A stretch of DNA of 64,000 nucleotides from positions 1 through 64,000 of the forward strand of contig DATIPQ010000133.1 of the NCBI GenBank assembly GCA_035471785.1, written 5' to 3'. Both the position numbers and the translations under genes were made by a program. The notes beneath the pieces were generated by a model that saw nothing but the letters and a program-made list of their open reading frames with translations, was not told the DNA's origin and ran no database searches. The stretch is from Acidobacteriota bacterium. Its GTDB lineage: Bacteria > Acidobacteriota > UBA6911 > RPQK01 > DATIPO01. Positions 35,935-45,341 of the stretch are shown one piece after another; the first letter of the stretch is position 1; each line of letters starts with the position of its first letter.

Positions 35935-37394
35935 TGACGGCCACGCATCTTGGACATCATCTCGCGGACGAAAGCGCGCCGCTTCTGGGGATCGGTGGCC
36001 AAGCCGGGGTCGTCCTTGAGACGCTTTTCGTATTCCTTCTTGACCTCGGGGAAGCGGTCCAGAAGAGCCTGGAAACGGTCTCCGCCGGAGTCCTGGCCCA
36101 TGGAACGGGCCCCCGGGCCGCGATCCCCTGCCGCGGGATTGATGGCGCGGTTAGGAGCAATGGCCGGGACTTCGACCATCTGCTCGCCTTGAGGGGTTTC
36201 CCAGGCCAGAATCTTGACCGGGTATCCGTCGTTGAGGCTCTCCTGCCCCACGGTCACCACGGCATCGCCTTCCGAGACTCCTGAGAGGACCTCCACGCGA
36301 TCTTCTTCGGTGAGTCCCAGCTCGACCGTCCGCTTGGAGACCGTTCCGTTTTCCTGGATAACGAAAACACGGTTCTCCTCGCGTTCGCGCACGATCGCCT
36401 TCTTGGGCACCACCAACACGTCTCGGCGCGTTTCGGTGGGGATCTTGACCACTCCGAACATGCCTGGGCGCAGCAGCCCTCGCGAAGCGGCCACTTCCAG
36501 GGTCACCTTGACCGTACCCGACTGGGCGTCGACGCGCGGATTGATCATCTTAACGGCGGCAGTGAAGGATTCCTCGGGAAAAGCTTCGATCTCGATCAGG
36601 GCACGCTGCCCCAATCCGACCCGCTTGAGATCTCTCTCGGGGATGAAGACACGCGCCCACATGGGAGTGAAGTCCTCGACACGAAAAACTTCCTGATTGG
36701 CCGATAGGCGGTCGCCCACGTCGATCATCCGTTCGGTGACAACGCCTGATATCGAAGACTCGATGGTGGTGTATTCGAGCTGGAGTTCGGCAGCCTCGAG
36801 GCGGGCTTGGGCAGCCTCGTACTCCTGTCGGGCCACTTCGTAAGCCAGTCGCTCGGTGCGGGCCGAGAGAGAAGCCTGATCATAATCCTGCTGACTGATT
36901 AACTTTTGGGAGCGCAGGCGCTCGGAACGCTGCAGGTTGGACTGCGACTGCTCGGCCTGAACCTCGGCTTGGCGGGCCCGGATCTCGGCCTGATCGACGG
37001 CGATGCGGGCCTGTTCGTGTTCGTTGCGGATCTCACGGTCATCCAGCCGCGCCAGCAACTGCCCTTCCCGCACCCGGTCGCCTTCCTCCACCAGGATGGC
37101 GGTAACCAAAGCGCCCAAGCGGGCGACCACCACCACCTCGCGGATCGGCTCCAAGGTCGTGTTGGAGAGCAGGAACCTGGAGATGGACTGGCGCTCGACG
37201 CGATAGGCCTTGACGCTGATTTCTTCCAATTCGGCTCTGGAAGAGGCGCCGCCTCCACCGCCTCGGCGCATCCAGGAACGGTCCCCGGCCGGAGTGTCGG
37301 CGGTCTCGTCGCCCGAGCAGGCCGACACCGTCATCAGAACAAGAGCAATACTAAAAAAACGCAAAAATTGAGACAATTCCCCTCCCGGCGTCAT
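35931..37394 (-). CDS. RND periplasmic adaptor lipoprotein
   Basis: About 487 residues. The start at 37394 yields a lipoprotein signal ending in VSAC; longer frames have no better start. A Gly-rich stretch follows the lipid Cys. The membrane-fusion domains are in order: first half lipoyl (about 75-115: VVVARLGALVTAILVEEGD), a coiled hairpin (about 120-200), the second lipoyl half, beta-barrel and membrane-proximal domains. The C-terminal 60 residues carry an extra charged tail (DRFPEVKKEYEKRLKDDP). It couples the permease pair to an outer-membrane channel. Confidence 0.9.
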   Translation of the reverse strand: MTPGGELSQFLRFFSIALVLMTVSACSGDETADTPAGDRSWMRRGGGGGASSRAELEEISVKAYRVERQSISRFLLSNTTLEPIREVVVVARLGALVTAILVEEGDRVREGQLLARLDDREIRNEHEQARIAVDQAEIRARQAEVQAEQSQSNLQRSERLRSQKLISQQDYDQASLSARTERLAYEVARQEYEAAQARLEAAELQLEYTTIESSISGVVTERMIDVGDRLSANQEVFRVEDFTPMWARVFIPERDLKRVGLGQRALIEIEAFPEESFTAAVKMINPRVDAQSGTVKVTLEVAASRGLLRPGMFGVVKIPTETRRDVLVVPKKAIVREREENRVFVIQENGTVSKRTVELGLTEEDRVEVLSGVSEGDAVVTVGQESLNDGYPVKILAWETPQGEQMVEVPAIAPNRAINPAAGDRGPGARSMGQDSGGDRFQALLDRFPEVKKEYEKRLKDDPGLATDPQKRRAFVREMMSKMRGRQ

Positions 37395-37479
37395 GCATAC
37401 GGTACCTAATACGCCGATCTCGCCGCTTCGTTTCAGCACCGCCGCCATATTGCCCAAATTAATCCGCGCCCCTTCGGTC

Positions 37480-38052
37480 CTATTTGAGACACCGATAAAC
37501 AAAGGCTGGAGGGATGTTTCGGAAGACCACCTCCGACTTGTCCACGGAGGCGAAGGAGCGCTCCAGGCGCTTGCGGAAGCGGATACCGGAGGGCAGCATG
37601 GCGCCATGGGCGTAGGCGTAGGTCACAAAAACGCCGCCGGGACGCAGGGCAGAGACGATCTGGGAGAGCAGAGCATCCTGCTGTTCGGCTTCGAAAAAGG
37701 CCCACGGGAGGCTGGAAACGATGCGGTCGACCGCAGGCTGCTGCAGGCGCTCCAGGATGAGGGACAGATTCTCCACCGAATCCTCGACCAGGTGCATGCC
37801 CGGGAAACGGCGGCGCAAGTGGCGGGCCAAGGCGGGATTCTTCTCCACCACGAAAAAGAGAGCGTCGGCAGGCAGGCGCTGGAGGATGAGAGATGTAAAA
37901 ACGCCGCTCCCAGCTCCAAACTCCGCTACAACCTGGGCTGAAGACAATTCAAGCTGGGCCGTCATGGCCTCGGCCAACCCGTTGGAGCTAGGCACGATGG
38001 CGCCCACTCGGCGAGGATCCTTGACGAACTCACGCAGCAGCTTCCACTTCAA
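37480..38052 (-). CDS. SAM-dependent methyltransferase, phospholipid N-methyltransferase-like
   Basis: A 190-residue enzyme. I chose a TTG at 38052 because AAGGAG lies upstream and the protein then begins MKWKLLREFVKDPRRVGAIV, the family's normal N-terminus; a GTG at 38145 is the alternative. The SAM-binding motif VVAEFGAGSGVFTS follows, then VEKNPALARHLRRRFPG and IVSSLPWAFF. Relatives methylate phosphatidylethanolamine, but similarity to rRNA dimethylases means the substrate is uncertain. It lies 85 bp upstream of the adaptor and is divergent from galE. Confidence 0.75.
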   Translation of the reverse strand: MKWKLLREFVKDPRRVGAIVPSSNGLAEAMTAQLELSSAQVVAEFGAGSGVFTSLILQRLPADALFFVVEKNPALARHLRRRFPGMHLVEDSVENLSLILERLQQPAVDRIVSSLPWAFFEAEQQDALLSQIVSALRPGGVFVTYAYAHGAMLPSGIRFRKRLERSFASVDKSEVVFRNIPPAFVYRCLK

Positions 38053-38171
38053 TCCGAGCCTGCTCCTTTCGATGTCGCGCCGTCGTGCCTGCGATGCGAC
38101 CCCGGCGACCGCCGCTCCTCCACCTGTTCTTAACAAAAAACTCACTCCTAGGAAAGTGCTAAACTTCGCAC

Positions 38172-39149
38172 ATGCCCATGATCCTGGTCACCGGCGGGGC
38201 AGGCTACATCGGAAGCCATGCCGCCAGAGCTCTGCGGCGCCAGGGCTTGGAGGTGCTCATCTTCGACGATCTCAGCCGGGGCCACCGGGAGGCGATTCCC
38301 CAAGGCTGCCGTTTCGAGGACGGTGACTTGGGCCGCCCCGGGGACGTCCTCAGAGTCTTTCAGCAGTACCCCATCGACGCCGTCATGCATTTCGCCGGTC
38401 TTTCCCTGGTGGGCGAATCGATGCGGGAGCCCGCGCGCTATTACCAGCACAACGTGGGCGAGGCCGCTCTGCTGGTGAAAACGGCTTTGCAGCACGAGGT
38501 CGACCGCTTCATCTTCTCCTCCTCCTGTTCGGTCTACGGGCAGCCCCAACGCATTCCCATGGATGAAGAACACCCCTGCAGTCCCATCAGTCCCTACGGA
38601 CGCAGCAAGCGCACGGTGGAGTTGCTCCTGGAGGACTGCCGCCGGGCACACGGCCTGCGTTACATCAACCTGCGCTACTTCAACGCCTGCGGCGCTTCCC
38701 TGGACGGGAGGTTGGGCGAATCTCATCAGCCCGAAACCCATCTCATACCCTGCATCCTGCAAGCTGCCCGAAGAGACCGTCCGGTGCATATCTTCGGCAA
38801 CGATTATGACACTCCGGACGGTACTTGCATCCGCGACTACATTCACGTGGAAGATCTGGCTACGGGACACCTGGTGGCACTGGAAAGGCTGCATGAAAAT
38901 GACGTGGGCGAGTGCTTCAACCTGGGTACGGGAAAAGGACTGAGCGTCCTCGAGGTCATCGAGGAAACCCGCCGCGTCACCGGGCTCGCCGTTCCCTCAA
39001 AGCAAGCTCCGCGCCGGCCGGGCGATCCCGCCATGCTGGTCTGCGATCCTTCGCGGGCTCGTCGACAGCTCTCCTGGAAGCCCCGCCATTCCGACCTCAC
39101 GACGATCTTGCAAAGCGCCTGGGCTTGGGAAAACGATCGCCGCTACTGA
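38172..39149 (+). CDS. galE: UDP-glucose 4-epimerase
   Basis: A 325-residue short-chain dehydrogenase interconverting UDP-glucose and UDP-galactose. The NAD-binding motif VTGGAGYIGSH is at the start. The catalytic Ser/Tyr/Lys lie in SSSCSVYGQP and SPYGRSKRTVE, and NLGTGKGLSVLEVIE is typical of GalE. It follows divergently from the methyltransferase. It probably feeds surface-sugar synthesis; the decarboxylase at 45.3 kb belongs to the same nucleotide-sugar network. Confidence 0.92.
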   Translation: MPMILVTGGAGYIGSHAARALRRQGLEVLIFDDLSRGHREAIPQGCRFEDGDLGRPGDVLRVFQQYPIDAVMHFAGLSLVGESMREPARYYQHNVGEAALLVKTALQHEVDRFIFSSSCSVYGQPQRIPMDEEHPCSPISPYGRSKRTVELLLEDCRRAHGLRYINLRYFNACGASLDGRLGESHQPETHLIPCILQAARRDRPVHIFGNDYDTPDGTCIRDYIHVEDLATGHLVALERLHENDVGECFNLGTGKGLSVLEVIEETRRVTGLAVPSKQAPRRPGDPAMLVCDPSRARRQLSWKPRHSDLTTILQSAWAWENDRRY

Positions 39150-39313
39150 ACCCGCAGCCCGCCCTGGGTTCGAATTACCCAAGGAGATTTGTTATAACTT
39201 CTTGAGTAAACCTTCCGAGAGTCGAGGCTTAGCCGGCGGTTGAGGGCCCTAAAGATCCAGTGCTTATTTGTCGATTCGAGGAATGCTTGGATTATTGAGG
39301 CGGTTGTCTATTG

Positions 39314-40711
39314 ATGAGCAAGCAGACCAGCGCTAAAGAGCGGCGGATAGACGAGGACGAGTGCCGTGTGTCTGTACTGGTCGCCGACGACGACGCCGTG
39401 ATCAGGCGCCTGGTCCGGCGGCGTCTGGAGGGAGCCGGCTTGCATGTCATCACGGCCGACGACGGCAATCAGGCGCTGGCCACGATCTCCGACGCCTTCC
39501 AGGTAGCCCTCCTCGATCTGAACATGCCCGGCCCCGGAGGCATGGAGTGCCTGGAACACATCTCCCGCAGCCATCCTTCGGTGGAATGCATCATCATCAC
39601 CGCCAGTTCTGAAATCGGCGATGCGGTCGACGCCATGAAGGCCGGGGCTTTCGATTATTTGACCAAGCCGCTCAACCTGGAAGAGGTGATCGAACTGGTC
39701 TATCGTGCCGCCTCCACCTTCAAGCTCAAACAGGAAAACCGCCAATTACGGGCTGCTATCGGCATGCCCTCCACCGATGTTCCCTTCGTCGGCGATTCCC
39801 AAGCCGCCAAACAGGTGGTGGAGGCTGTGGAGAAGATCTCGGCGCTCGATTCCTCCGTCCTCATCACCGGCGAAAGCGGCGTAGGCAAAGGCCTGGTGGC
39901 CCGGCTGCTGCATAACGCCGGACCCCGCAAAGACCAGCCCTTCATTACCGTCAGTTGCACCGCCCTGCCCCACGACTTGGTGGAAGCGGAACTCTTCGGT
40001 CATGAGAAAGGCGCCTTCACGGGAGCCTTGGAGAAACGCCCCGGACGGGTGGAGATGGCCGACGGCGGAACTCTTTTCTTGGACGAGATCGGAGATATGC
40101 CGCTGGACCTGCAGCCCAAGCTGCTCAACTTCCTTCAAGAAAGGCGCTTCCAGCGCATCGGGGGGGGGCGGGAGGTGGCCGTGGACGTGCGGGTCATCGC
40201 CGCCACGCATCAGGACCTGCGGGCCATGTGCGCGGAGAGGCGCTTCCGCGAAGACCTCTTCTTCCGCCTCAACGTGCTGCCCGTCCGCATCCCTCCCTTG
40301 CGCTGCCGCAAAGAGGACATTCCCAAGCTGAGCCGCTACCTCCTGGGCCGCCTGGCCAAACGGCGCGGCCAGTCCTCCTACGCCATCGACTCCGAGGCCG
40401 TGGAAGCCCTCATGAATTACGACTGGCCGGGCAACGTCAGGGAGCTCGAGAACGTGCTGGAACGCGCTACGGCCTTCTCAGGCGGAGCGCGTCTGGGACG
40501 CGGCGACCTGCCTGCCGAAATCTCCGGATGCGGACGCAACCCGGCTCCCGCCGGAGACCTGGGCGGCGTGCCGCTGGCCGAAGTGGAGAGAATGGCCATC
40601 GCCCAAACCCTGGCCAAGTGCGAAGGCAACAAATCGGAAGCCGCCCGCCAACTGGGCATCAGCGAAAAGAGCATCTACAACAAGATGAAACGTCTGGGCA
40701 TGTCGACCTGA
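39314..40711 (+). CDS. NtrC-family sigma-54 response regulator
   Basis: A 465-residue activator; ATG at 39314 is preferred to TTG at 39311. The receiver (about 18-130) has [12 protein letters not shown], phospho-Asp in ALLDLNMPG near residue 67, and [10 protein letters not shown]. The AAA+ domain has Walker A GESGVGKG, the sigma-54 contact loop EKGAFTGA and [13 protein letters not shown]. The Fis-type HTH ([20 protein letters not shown]) ends the protein. No kinase is adjacent, so its partner is elsewhere. It converges on the ligase-acyltransferase gene with 21 bp between stops. Confidence 0.92.
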   Translation: MSKQTSAKERRIDEDECRVSVLVADDDAVIRRLVRRRLEGAGLHVITADDGNQALATISDAFQVALLDLNMPGPGGMECLEHISRSHPSVECIIITASSEIGDAVDAMKAGAFDYLTKPLNLEEVIELVYRAASTFKLKQENRQLRAAIGMPSTDVPFVGDSQAAKQVVEAVEKISALDSSVLITGESGVGKGLVARLLHNAGPRKDQPFITVSCTALPHDLVEAELFGHEKGAFTGALEKRPGRVEMADGGTLFLDEIGDMPLDLQPKLLNFLQERRFQRIGGGREVAVDVRVIAATHQDLRAMCAERRFREDLFFRLNVLPVRIPPLRCRKEDIPKLSRYLLGRLAKRRGQSSYAIDSEAVEALMNYDWPGNVRELENVLERATAFSGGARLGRGDLPAEISGCGRNPAPAGDLGGVPLAEVERMAIAQTLAKCEGNKSEAARQLGISEKSIYNKMKRLGMST

Positions 40712-40732
40712 CAGAAGACATGCCCCCCCTTT

Positions 40733-43450
40733 TTACTGCAGGTCATCTTCTTCCATAAGCGCTCTCACCGAGGCCTTTAAACGCTCAGTGAATTCCTCCC
40801 TCTGCTCGGGCTCGGCAGGCGGGTCGAGGGGCCGCCCGATGCGTATGTGGATGGGATGGAGGCGGATCTTGCCCGAACCCCTCCGCCACACCTGATAGGC
40901 GCCGGTGATGGCCACCGGCACGACGGGAACCTGCAGGACCTGGGCCAGAATGGCGGGACCGCCGCGAAAAGGCTTGAGAGAGCCGTCGATGGTTCGCTCG
41001 CCCTCTGGAAAGACCACCAGCACCTGCCCCCGGCGCAGACCTTCGGCGCCTAATCGCAGAGCCTGCCGCAAGTGGCGGTCGGGGTCGACCGGTACCACTT
41101 TGCAAAGCCGGGCCACCCAGCGCATGAAAGCGTTTTCGAAATAGTCGCTGTAGCCCAGATAAAAGGTGTGCTTGAGCACCCGGGGAGGCAAAGCCGAGGC
41201 CACCATGGGGGCGTCCACATAGCTTTGGTGGTTGGGGCAGATGATGAAGGGATACTGGCGGGGCAGATTCTCCTGTCCCCAGGTCTTGAAGCGGAAAAGC
41301 AGCTTAGCCGCCACTTTGATGAAACGGGTGACCAGGTAGACGATCAGCTCGTAAAAGGGCCGGGGGTCCATGACCTCTTTCATGAGCCTCTTTTCGCCCT
41401 CCTCGAGTTCAGATTCCAGGATCTCCTTCCAGGAGCGGATACCCGCTTCGCCTTCCTCGCCCTGACCCGACAAACGCCGCTCGACGGCCTCTACCAGTTG
41501 CTCGACCGTGAAGATCTCGGAGGCCTGCTCGTCGGAGATGTGGACGGAGAAGTTCTCCTGCACATTGGAAAGGAACTCGACCCGCTGCAGGGAATCGAAG
41601 CCGACATCCAATTCGAGATTCATGGACCGGCGCAAGACAGGCGCCCGCTTGGCTTTGCGGATCATCTCGAAGATGCGCTCTTCCACCGCCGATGAAGGCT
41701 CGTCCCCGGCTTGCGGCTGATCCTCTCCCTCAGCCCGGCCGGCTTGGGCAGCGGACTCTTGCAGTTCTTCCTGCACCTGGAAGCGCTTGATTTTGCGGGT
41801 GGTGGTGCGGGGCAGCGCATCGCGCCGGATGGTGAAGCTGCGCACGCGCTTGTAGGTAGGCAGCTTTTGGGAGGCGTTTTCCAGCAGATAGCGGGTCATG
41901 TCGGCCACGTTGACGATCTGCTGGCGCTTGGACTCCTCGAAATCGGGCACCACCACCGCATGCAGCTTTTCCTGCCCTTCCCCGGAGGTCTCGTCCGGCA
42001 CCCCCAGAATGCAGATCTCCTTGATGAGGGAGATCTCGTCCTGGTAAAAGTGCTCCAGTTCCTCGGGGAAGATGTTCTTCCCCGAACTGAGGACGATCAC
42101 GTCCTTCTTGCGTCCGGTGATGTAGAGCAGGCCGCGGGAATCGAGATAACCCAGGTCCCCGGTGTGAAGCCATCCGTTATCGAGGGTCTCCTCGGTGGCG
42201 CGGGGATTCTTGAGATAGCCCTGCATCAGGCTGCCGCCGCCCACCAGCACCTCTCCCACGCCCTCTTCATCAGCCTCTTCGATGCGCAGCCGGACGTGGG
42301 GCAGGGGCTGGCCCACCGATCCCACGGCTCGGGGCGAGCGCAGGGGAGTGACGGTGGCCACCGCCGCCGTTTCGGTCATCCCGTAGGCCTGGAGGATGGT
42401 GAATCCCAAATCACGGAAGGAGCGCGCCACCTCGGCGTCAAATCGGGCGCCGCCCACGGCGAAGAAGCGAAACCGGCGGCCGAAGGGCTTGCGCACCCGG
42501 CCGAAGAAAACCTTGCCGGGGTTGAAGCCCAGGTGTTGATTGCAGAAATGAGAGGACTTGAGCATGAGGTTGAAGAGGCGGCGCTTGAGCATTCCCTGCC
42601 GTTCAACCTCCTGAAAGATGCGCTTGTGCACCAGGTAATAGAACTGAGGCACACAGACGAAAATGGTGATGCCTTCCTCGCGGAACGCCTTGAGGATGCG
42701 CTGGGCGTCCAACGCCGGCAGATAGGTGGTGCGGGCGTTGACGTAGAGGGGCATGATGAAGTTGGCCATCAGGGCCAGGGCGTGGTAGAGGGGCAGGACC
42801 GAGAGGATATGGTCGTTCTCGGTGACCTTGATCTGCTCGAAGACGGCGTTGACGTTGCGGTAGATGGCCGCCTGACTGAGCACCACTCCCTTGGGATCGC
42901 CGGTGGTCCCCGAGGTGTACATGACGGAAAGCGGATCCTGGGGATCGCGTTCCACCAGCGGCATGGGGATCGGCTCCTCCAGGTCCTCCGCCATCAGGTC
43001 TTCCCAGCGATGCCAGCACTGGGGCATTTCATCCTGGCCTTCTCCCGCCACCAACACGGGCAGCGGATCACCGAGCCGTTCCTGGATCTCGCGGATCTTG
43101 TCGGCCAGCCCGGACGAGGTGATGAGCAGGCGGCACTCCGAGTGGACGATCAACTCGGCCAGCGTCTTGCTTGAATGGAGGATGTCGAAGGGAACCACCA
43201 CCATCCCCGCGCTCTGGGCCCCCAGGTAGGCCACGCCCCAGCGCGGATGGTTCTCCATCAGGACTCCTACGGCTTGGCCCGGCTGCAGGCCCTGCCGCTG
43301 CAAAAAGAGGCTGACCCGCTGCAGCCCGTCCGCCACTTGGCTGGTGCTGAAGGTCTCCCGACCCTCCTCTTCGATGATCTGGAAGACGGCGTGGTCCGGC
43401 CGTTGGCGGACATTTTCGCGAAAGCGTTGAAAAAACTCCAGGGACTCCAT
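40733..43450 (-). CDS. Acyl-AMP ligase - acyl carrier - PlsC acyltransferase fusion
   Basis: About 905 residues; ATG at 43450 preferred, a TTG at 43492 possible. Residues 1-570 form an acyl/fatty-acid adenylating domain (YTSGTTGDPKGVVLSQ near 180; LHTGDLGYLDSRGLLYITGR). Residues about 585-665 are an acyl-carrier domain with the phosphopantetheine Ser in VGFDSLQRVEF near 618. Residues about 690-890 are a PlsC-type acyltransferase with HX4D in NHQSYVDAP (near 739) and FPEGERTIDG (near 813). One protein could activate a fatty acid, hold it on its carrier and transfer it to a lysolipid. Related bifunctional Aas lacks the internal carrier. Confidence 0.88.
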   Translation of the reverse strand: MESLEFFQRFRENVRQRPDHAVFQIIEEEGRETFSTSQVADGLQRVSLFLQRQGLQPGQAVGVLMENHPRWGVAYLGAQSAGMVVVPFDILHSSKTLAELIVHSECRLLITSSGLADKIREIQERLGDPLPVLVAGEGQDEMPQCWHRWEDLMAEDLEEPIPMPLVERDPQDPLSVMYTSGTTGDPKGVVLSQAAIYRNVNAVFEQIKVTENDHILSVLPLYHALALMANFIMPLYVNARTTYLPALDAQRILKAFREEGITIFVCVPQFYYLVHKRIFQEVERQGMLKRRLFNLMLKSSHFCNQHLGFNPGKVFFGRVRKPFGRRFRFFAVGGARFDAEVARSFRDLGFTILQAYGMTETAAVATVTPLRSPRAVGSVGQPLPHVRLRIEEADEEGVGEVLVGGGSLMQGYLKNPRATEETLDNGWLHTGDLGYLDSRGLLYITGRKKDVIVLSSGKNIFPEELEHFYQDEISLIKEICILGVPDETSGEGQEKLHAVVVPDFEESKRQQIVNVADMTRYLLENASQKLPTYKRVRSFTIRRDALPRTTTRKIKRFQVQEELQESAAQAGRAEGEDQPQAGDEPSSAVEERIFEMIRKAKRAPVLRRSMNLELDVGFDSLQRVEFLSNVQENFSVHISDEQASEIFTVEQLVEAVERRLSGQGEEGEAGIRSWKEILESELEEGEKRLMKEVMDPRPFYELIVYLVTRFIKVAAKLLFRFKTWGQENLPRQYPFIICPNHQSYVDAPMVASALPPRVLKHTFYLGYSDYFENAFMRWVARLCKVVPVDPDRHLRQALRLGAEGLRRGQVLVVFPEGERTIDGSLKPFRGGPAILAQVLQVPVVPVAITGAYQVWRRGSGKIRLHPIHIRIGRPLDPPAEPEQREEFTERLKASVRALMEEDDLQ

Positions 43451-43606
43451 GGGCGCCGCAAATCCTACTACAGCCGCGCCGTTCTCGTCCAAGGGAAAGC
43501 GCAGGGGCTGGCAATGGAACGGTCGAGGTGGGGAAAAAGGGAAGAAAGCGGAGAAGCGACGAAGACGGCTGTTGGCGCCTCCGCCGCTCGCAAGCTCCGG
43601 GCTCTG

Positions 43607-43927
43607 TTAGCTGGCGAGGCCGTAAACCAGATAACAGATCACAAAAGTCAGCAGGGCCAAGAACTCGATCAGCGCCAGCCCCAGGAAGAGGAACAGGCGG
43701 ATGCTGTCGGCCGCGCCGGGATTGCGGGCCACACCATCGCAAGCGCCTCTCAGTGCGTTGCTCTGGGCCAGTCCGCAACCGGCGGCTGCAATGCCCATGC
43801 CGATCGACAGCCCCCAGAAAAGGGTGCCGCCGGACGAGGAAGCGGCGTCCCCCTGGGCGGCGGCCGGAAGGGCCACCACGGCGAAAAGCAGCAGAACGAA
43901 AGCGGTAATTGCGATCTTTCTCATCAT
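43607..43927 (-). CDS. atpE: ATP synthase F0 subunit c
   Basis: A 106-residue proteolipid. An N-terminal signal-like segment (IAITAFVLLLFAVVALPAAA) precedes the two-helix hairpin, as in other phyla with exported c subunits. The loop has ALRGACDGVARNPGA and the ion-binding Glu is in LIEFLALLTF. Residues after that Glu lack the Ser/Thr typical of sodium-type rings, so proton use is likely. GGAGAG precedes the first of two ATGs. Last gene of the F0 cluster. Confidence 0.92.
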   Translation of the reverse strand: MMRKIAITAFVLLLFAVVALPAAAQGDAASSSGGTLFWGLSIGMGIAAAGCGLAQSNALRGACDGVARNPGAADSIRLFLFLGLALIEFLALLTFVICYLVYGLAS

Positions 43928-44003
43928 TGCAAGACTCTCCTTATTTTCAGCAAGTCGTATCCGATTAAAAAGCTCGGGGCGCGTCCCCTCGCGTCCGACG
44001 GGG

Positions 44004-44735
44004 TCAGTGTTCTTCTGCGACCGCCTCTCCGATGTAGACCATGGTCAACAGCACGAAAACAAAGGCCTGGATCAGTCCGGCGAACAAGCCCAGCAACACC
44101 GTGGGCAAGGGGACAACGAAGGGAAAAATGGTGGCCAGGCTGCCGGTCACCAACTCTTCGGCGAAGAGGTTGCCGAAAAGCCGGATGGACAGCGAGGCGA
44201 TGCGGGCCGCATGGCTGATGATCTCGATCGGAAAGACGATGAAGGACAGAGCCAGGACAGGACCCGCGAAATGGATCAAATACCTGACGGGGCCGTGCAC
44301 CCGCACCCCGTGAAAGTTGTAGTAGAGAAAACTGCAGATGGCCATCGAAACCGGAATGTTGAAGTTGGCCGTGGGAGGAGCGAATCCCGGAATCTGGCCC
44401 ATCCAGTTGCAAACCAGGATGTAGAAAAAGAGCCCGCCCAACAAGGGGAAGTAGCGGCGGTTGCGGGCTCCTATGACGTCTTGCGCCAGGCTCCTCAGCC
44501 CTTGGATGGTCAGCTCCAGCGCCTGCTGCACGCCGCCCGGCGAGTCCACGCTGAGGCGGCGGCGCAGCCAAAGCGAGAAAACCGTCAGGAACAGGAAGGC
44601 GATGATGATCATCACCAAATGCCCGGGCAGCACGCCGCCGTGATCGCCGTGGGGATGGTATCCGAACCATCCCGCGATGGGGTTGGCGATGTAGTGGTTT
44701 ACGATCTCTGCGATGAATGGCTCGTGATGTTCCAT
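44004..44735 (-). CDS. atpB: ATP synthase F0 subunit a
   Basis: A 243-residue membrane subunit that forms the ion half-channels. The essential Arg is in ASLSIRLFGNLFAEELV, and FAGLIQAFVFVLLTMVYIGEA closes the protein, both diagnostic. The N-terminus is periplasmic and includes HHEPFIAEIVNHYIAN. It lies 15 bp after atpI and 76 bp before atpE. Subunit b and all F1 genes are absent from the window. Confidence 0.95.
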   Translation of the reverse strand: MEHHEPFIAEIVNHYIANPIAGWFGYHPHGDHGGVLPGHLVMIIIAFLFLTVFSLWLRRRLSVDSPGGVQQALELTIQGLRSLAQDVIGARNRRYFPLLGGLFFYILVCNWMGQIPGFAPPTANFNIPVSMAICSFLYYNFHGVRVHGPVRYLIHFAGPVLALSFIVFPIEIISHAARIASLSIRLFGNLFAEELVTGSLATIFPFVVPLPTVLLGLFAGLIQAFVFVLLTMVYIGEAVAEEH

Positions 44736-44750
44736 TGATCCAGTTTTATC

Positions 44751-45101
44751 TCAGCGAACTTTCCACTTGATTTGTCTGGCCTCGTCGACCAGGGCGGCGA
44801 TGACCCCGAGCGACAAGCCGGCGATGACGCCCAGGACGCTCAAAAAAGAAGTCAGGATGATAACAGACAGCACCAGGAAGATCAATCCGAGGCGGGCCAT
44901 GAAGAGCATGGCCATACGCCCGGCCTTTTCACGTCCCTGGGGCGTCAGGACGGCGTCCAAGCCGGCCCGCATCCAGCGGGCGTTGAGCCAGGCCACGGCC
45001 CCGCCTAAGGCAACCGACGCCGCCATGACTATACCGTACCGCCACCAGGCGGCCAAAGCCGCCAGCAGGGTAAGCCAGCCCAGCCATCGATTGAAATGCA
45101 C
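44751..45101 (-). CDS. atpI: ATP synthase subunit I-like protein
   Basis: A 116-residue membrane protein with about four hydrophobic segments (WLGWLTLLAALAAWW; IVMAASVALGGAVAW; ARLGLIFLVLSVIIL; SVLGVIAGLSLGVIAALV). Position immediately upstream of atpB and the topology fit AtpI, an assembly helper for the c-ring. Sequence alone is weakly conserved in this family. Confidence 0.75.
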   Translation of the reverse strand: MHFNRWLGWLTLLAALAAWWRYGIVMAASVALGGAVAWLNARWMRAGLDAVLTPQGREKAGRMAMLFMARLGLIFLVLSVIILTSFLSVLGVIAGLSLGVIAALVDEARQIKWKVR

Positions 45102-45119
45102 CTTCCCACCCCCCGGCAG

Positions 45120-45341
45120 CTACCGCTTGCGCATCAGGACACGATATATCTGGTGAAATCCCACCACCGCCCCCAGCAGAATGCCCAGGGCCGCCATCAG
45201 CGGTTCGCTGCCCCACCAGTCATCCAGCCATGAACCGATCAGGTAGCCCGCAAAAGTGGCTGACGGCAGGAGCAGCAAGATGGTGGAGTACTCGGCCATC
45301 ATGCGGCCATACTTGCCTCCCTGTCCATCGTCATTGGCCAT
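45120..45341 (-). CDS. atpZ: AtpZ/AtpI-like small membrane protein
   Basis: A 73-residue protein with two TM helices ([39 protein letters not shown]) separated by a short charged turn with SWLDDWW. This is the AtpZ pattern, often first in F0 operons and linked to magnesium transport or assembly. Its start overlaps the end of the UDP-glucuronate decarboxylase gene by 11 bases, so the ATP synthase cluster is transcribed behind that gene. Confidence 0.8.
   Translation of the reverse strand: MANDDGQGGKYGRMMAEYSTILLLLPSATFAGYLIGSWLDDWWGSEPLMAALGILLGAVVGFHQIYRVLMRKR

Noticed and set aside
39160-39182. tRNA T-arm-like sequence (TGGGTTCGAATTACCCA) after galE
   Set aside because: No acceptor, D or anticodon arms can be built around it.
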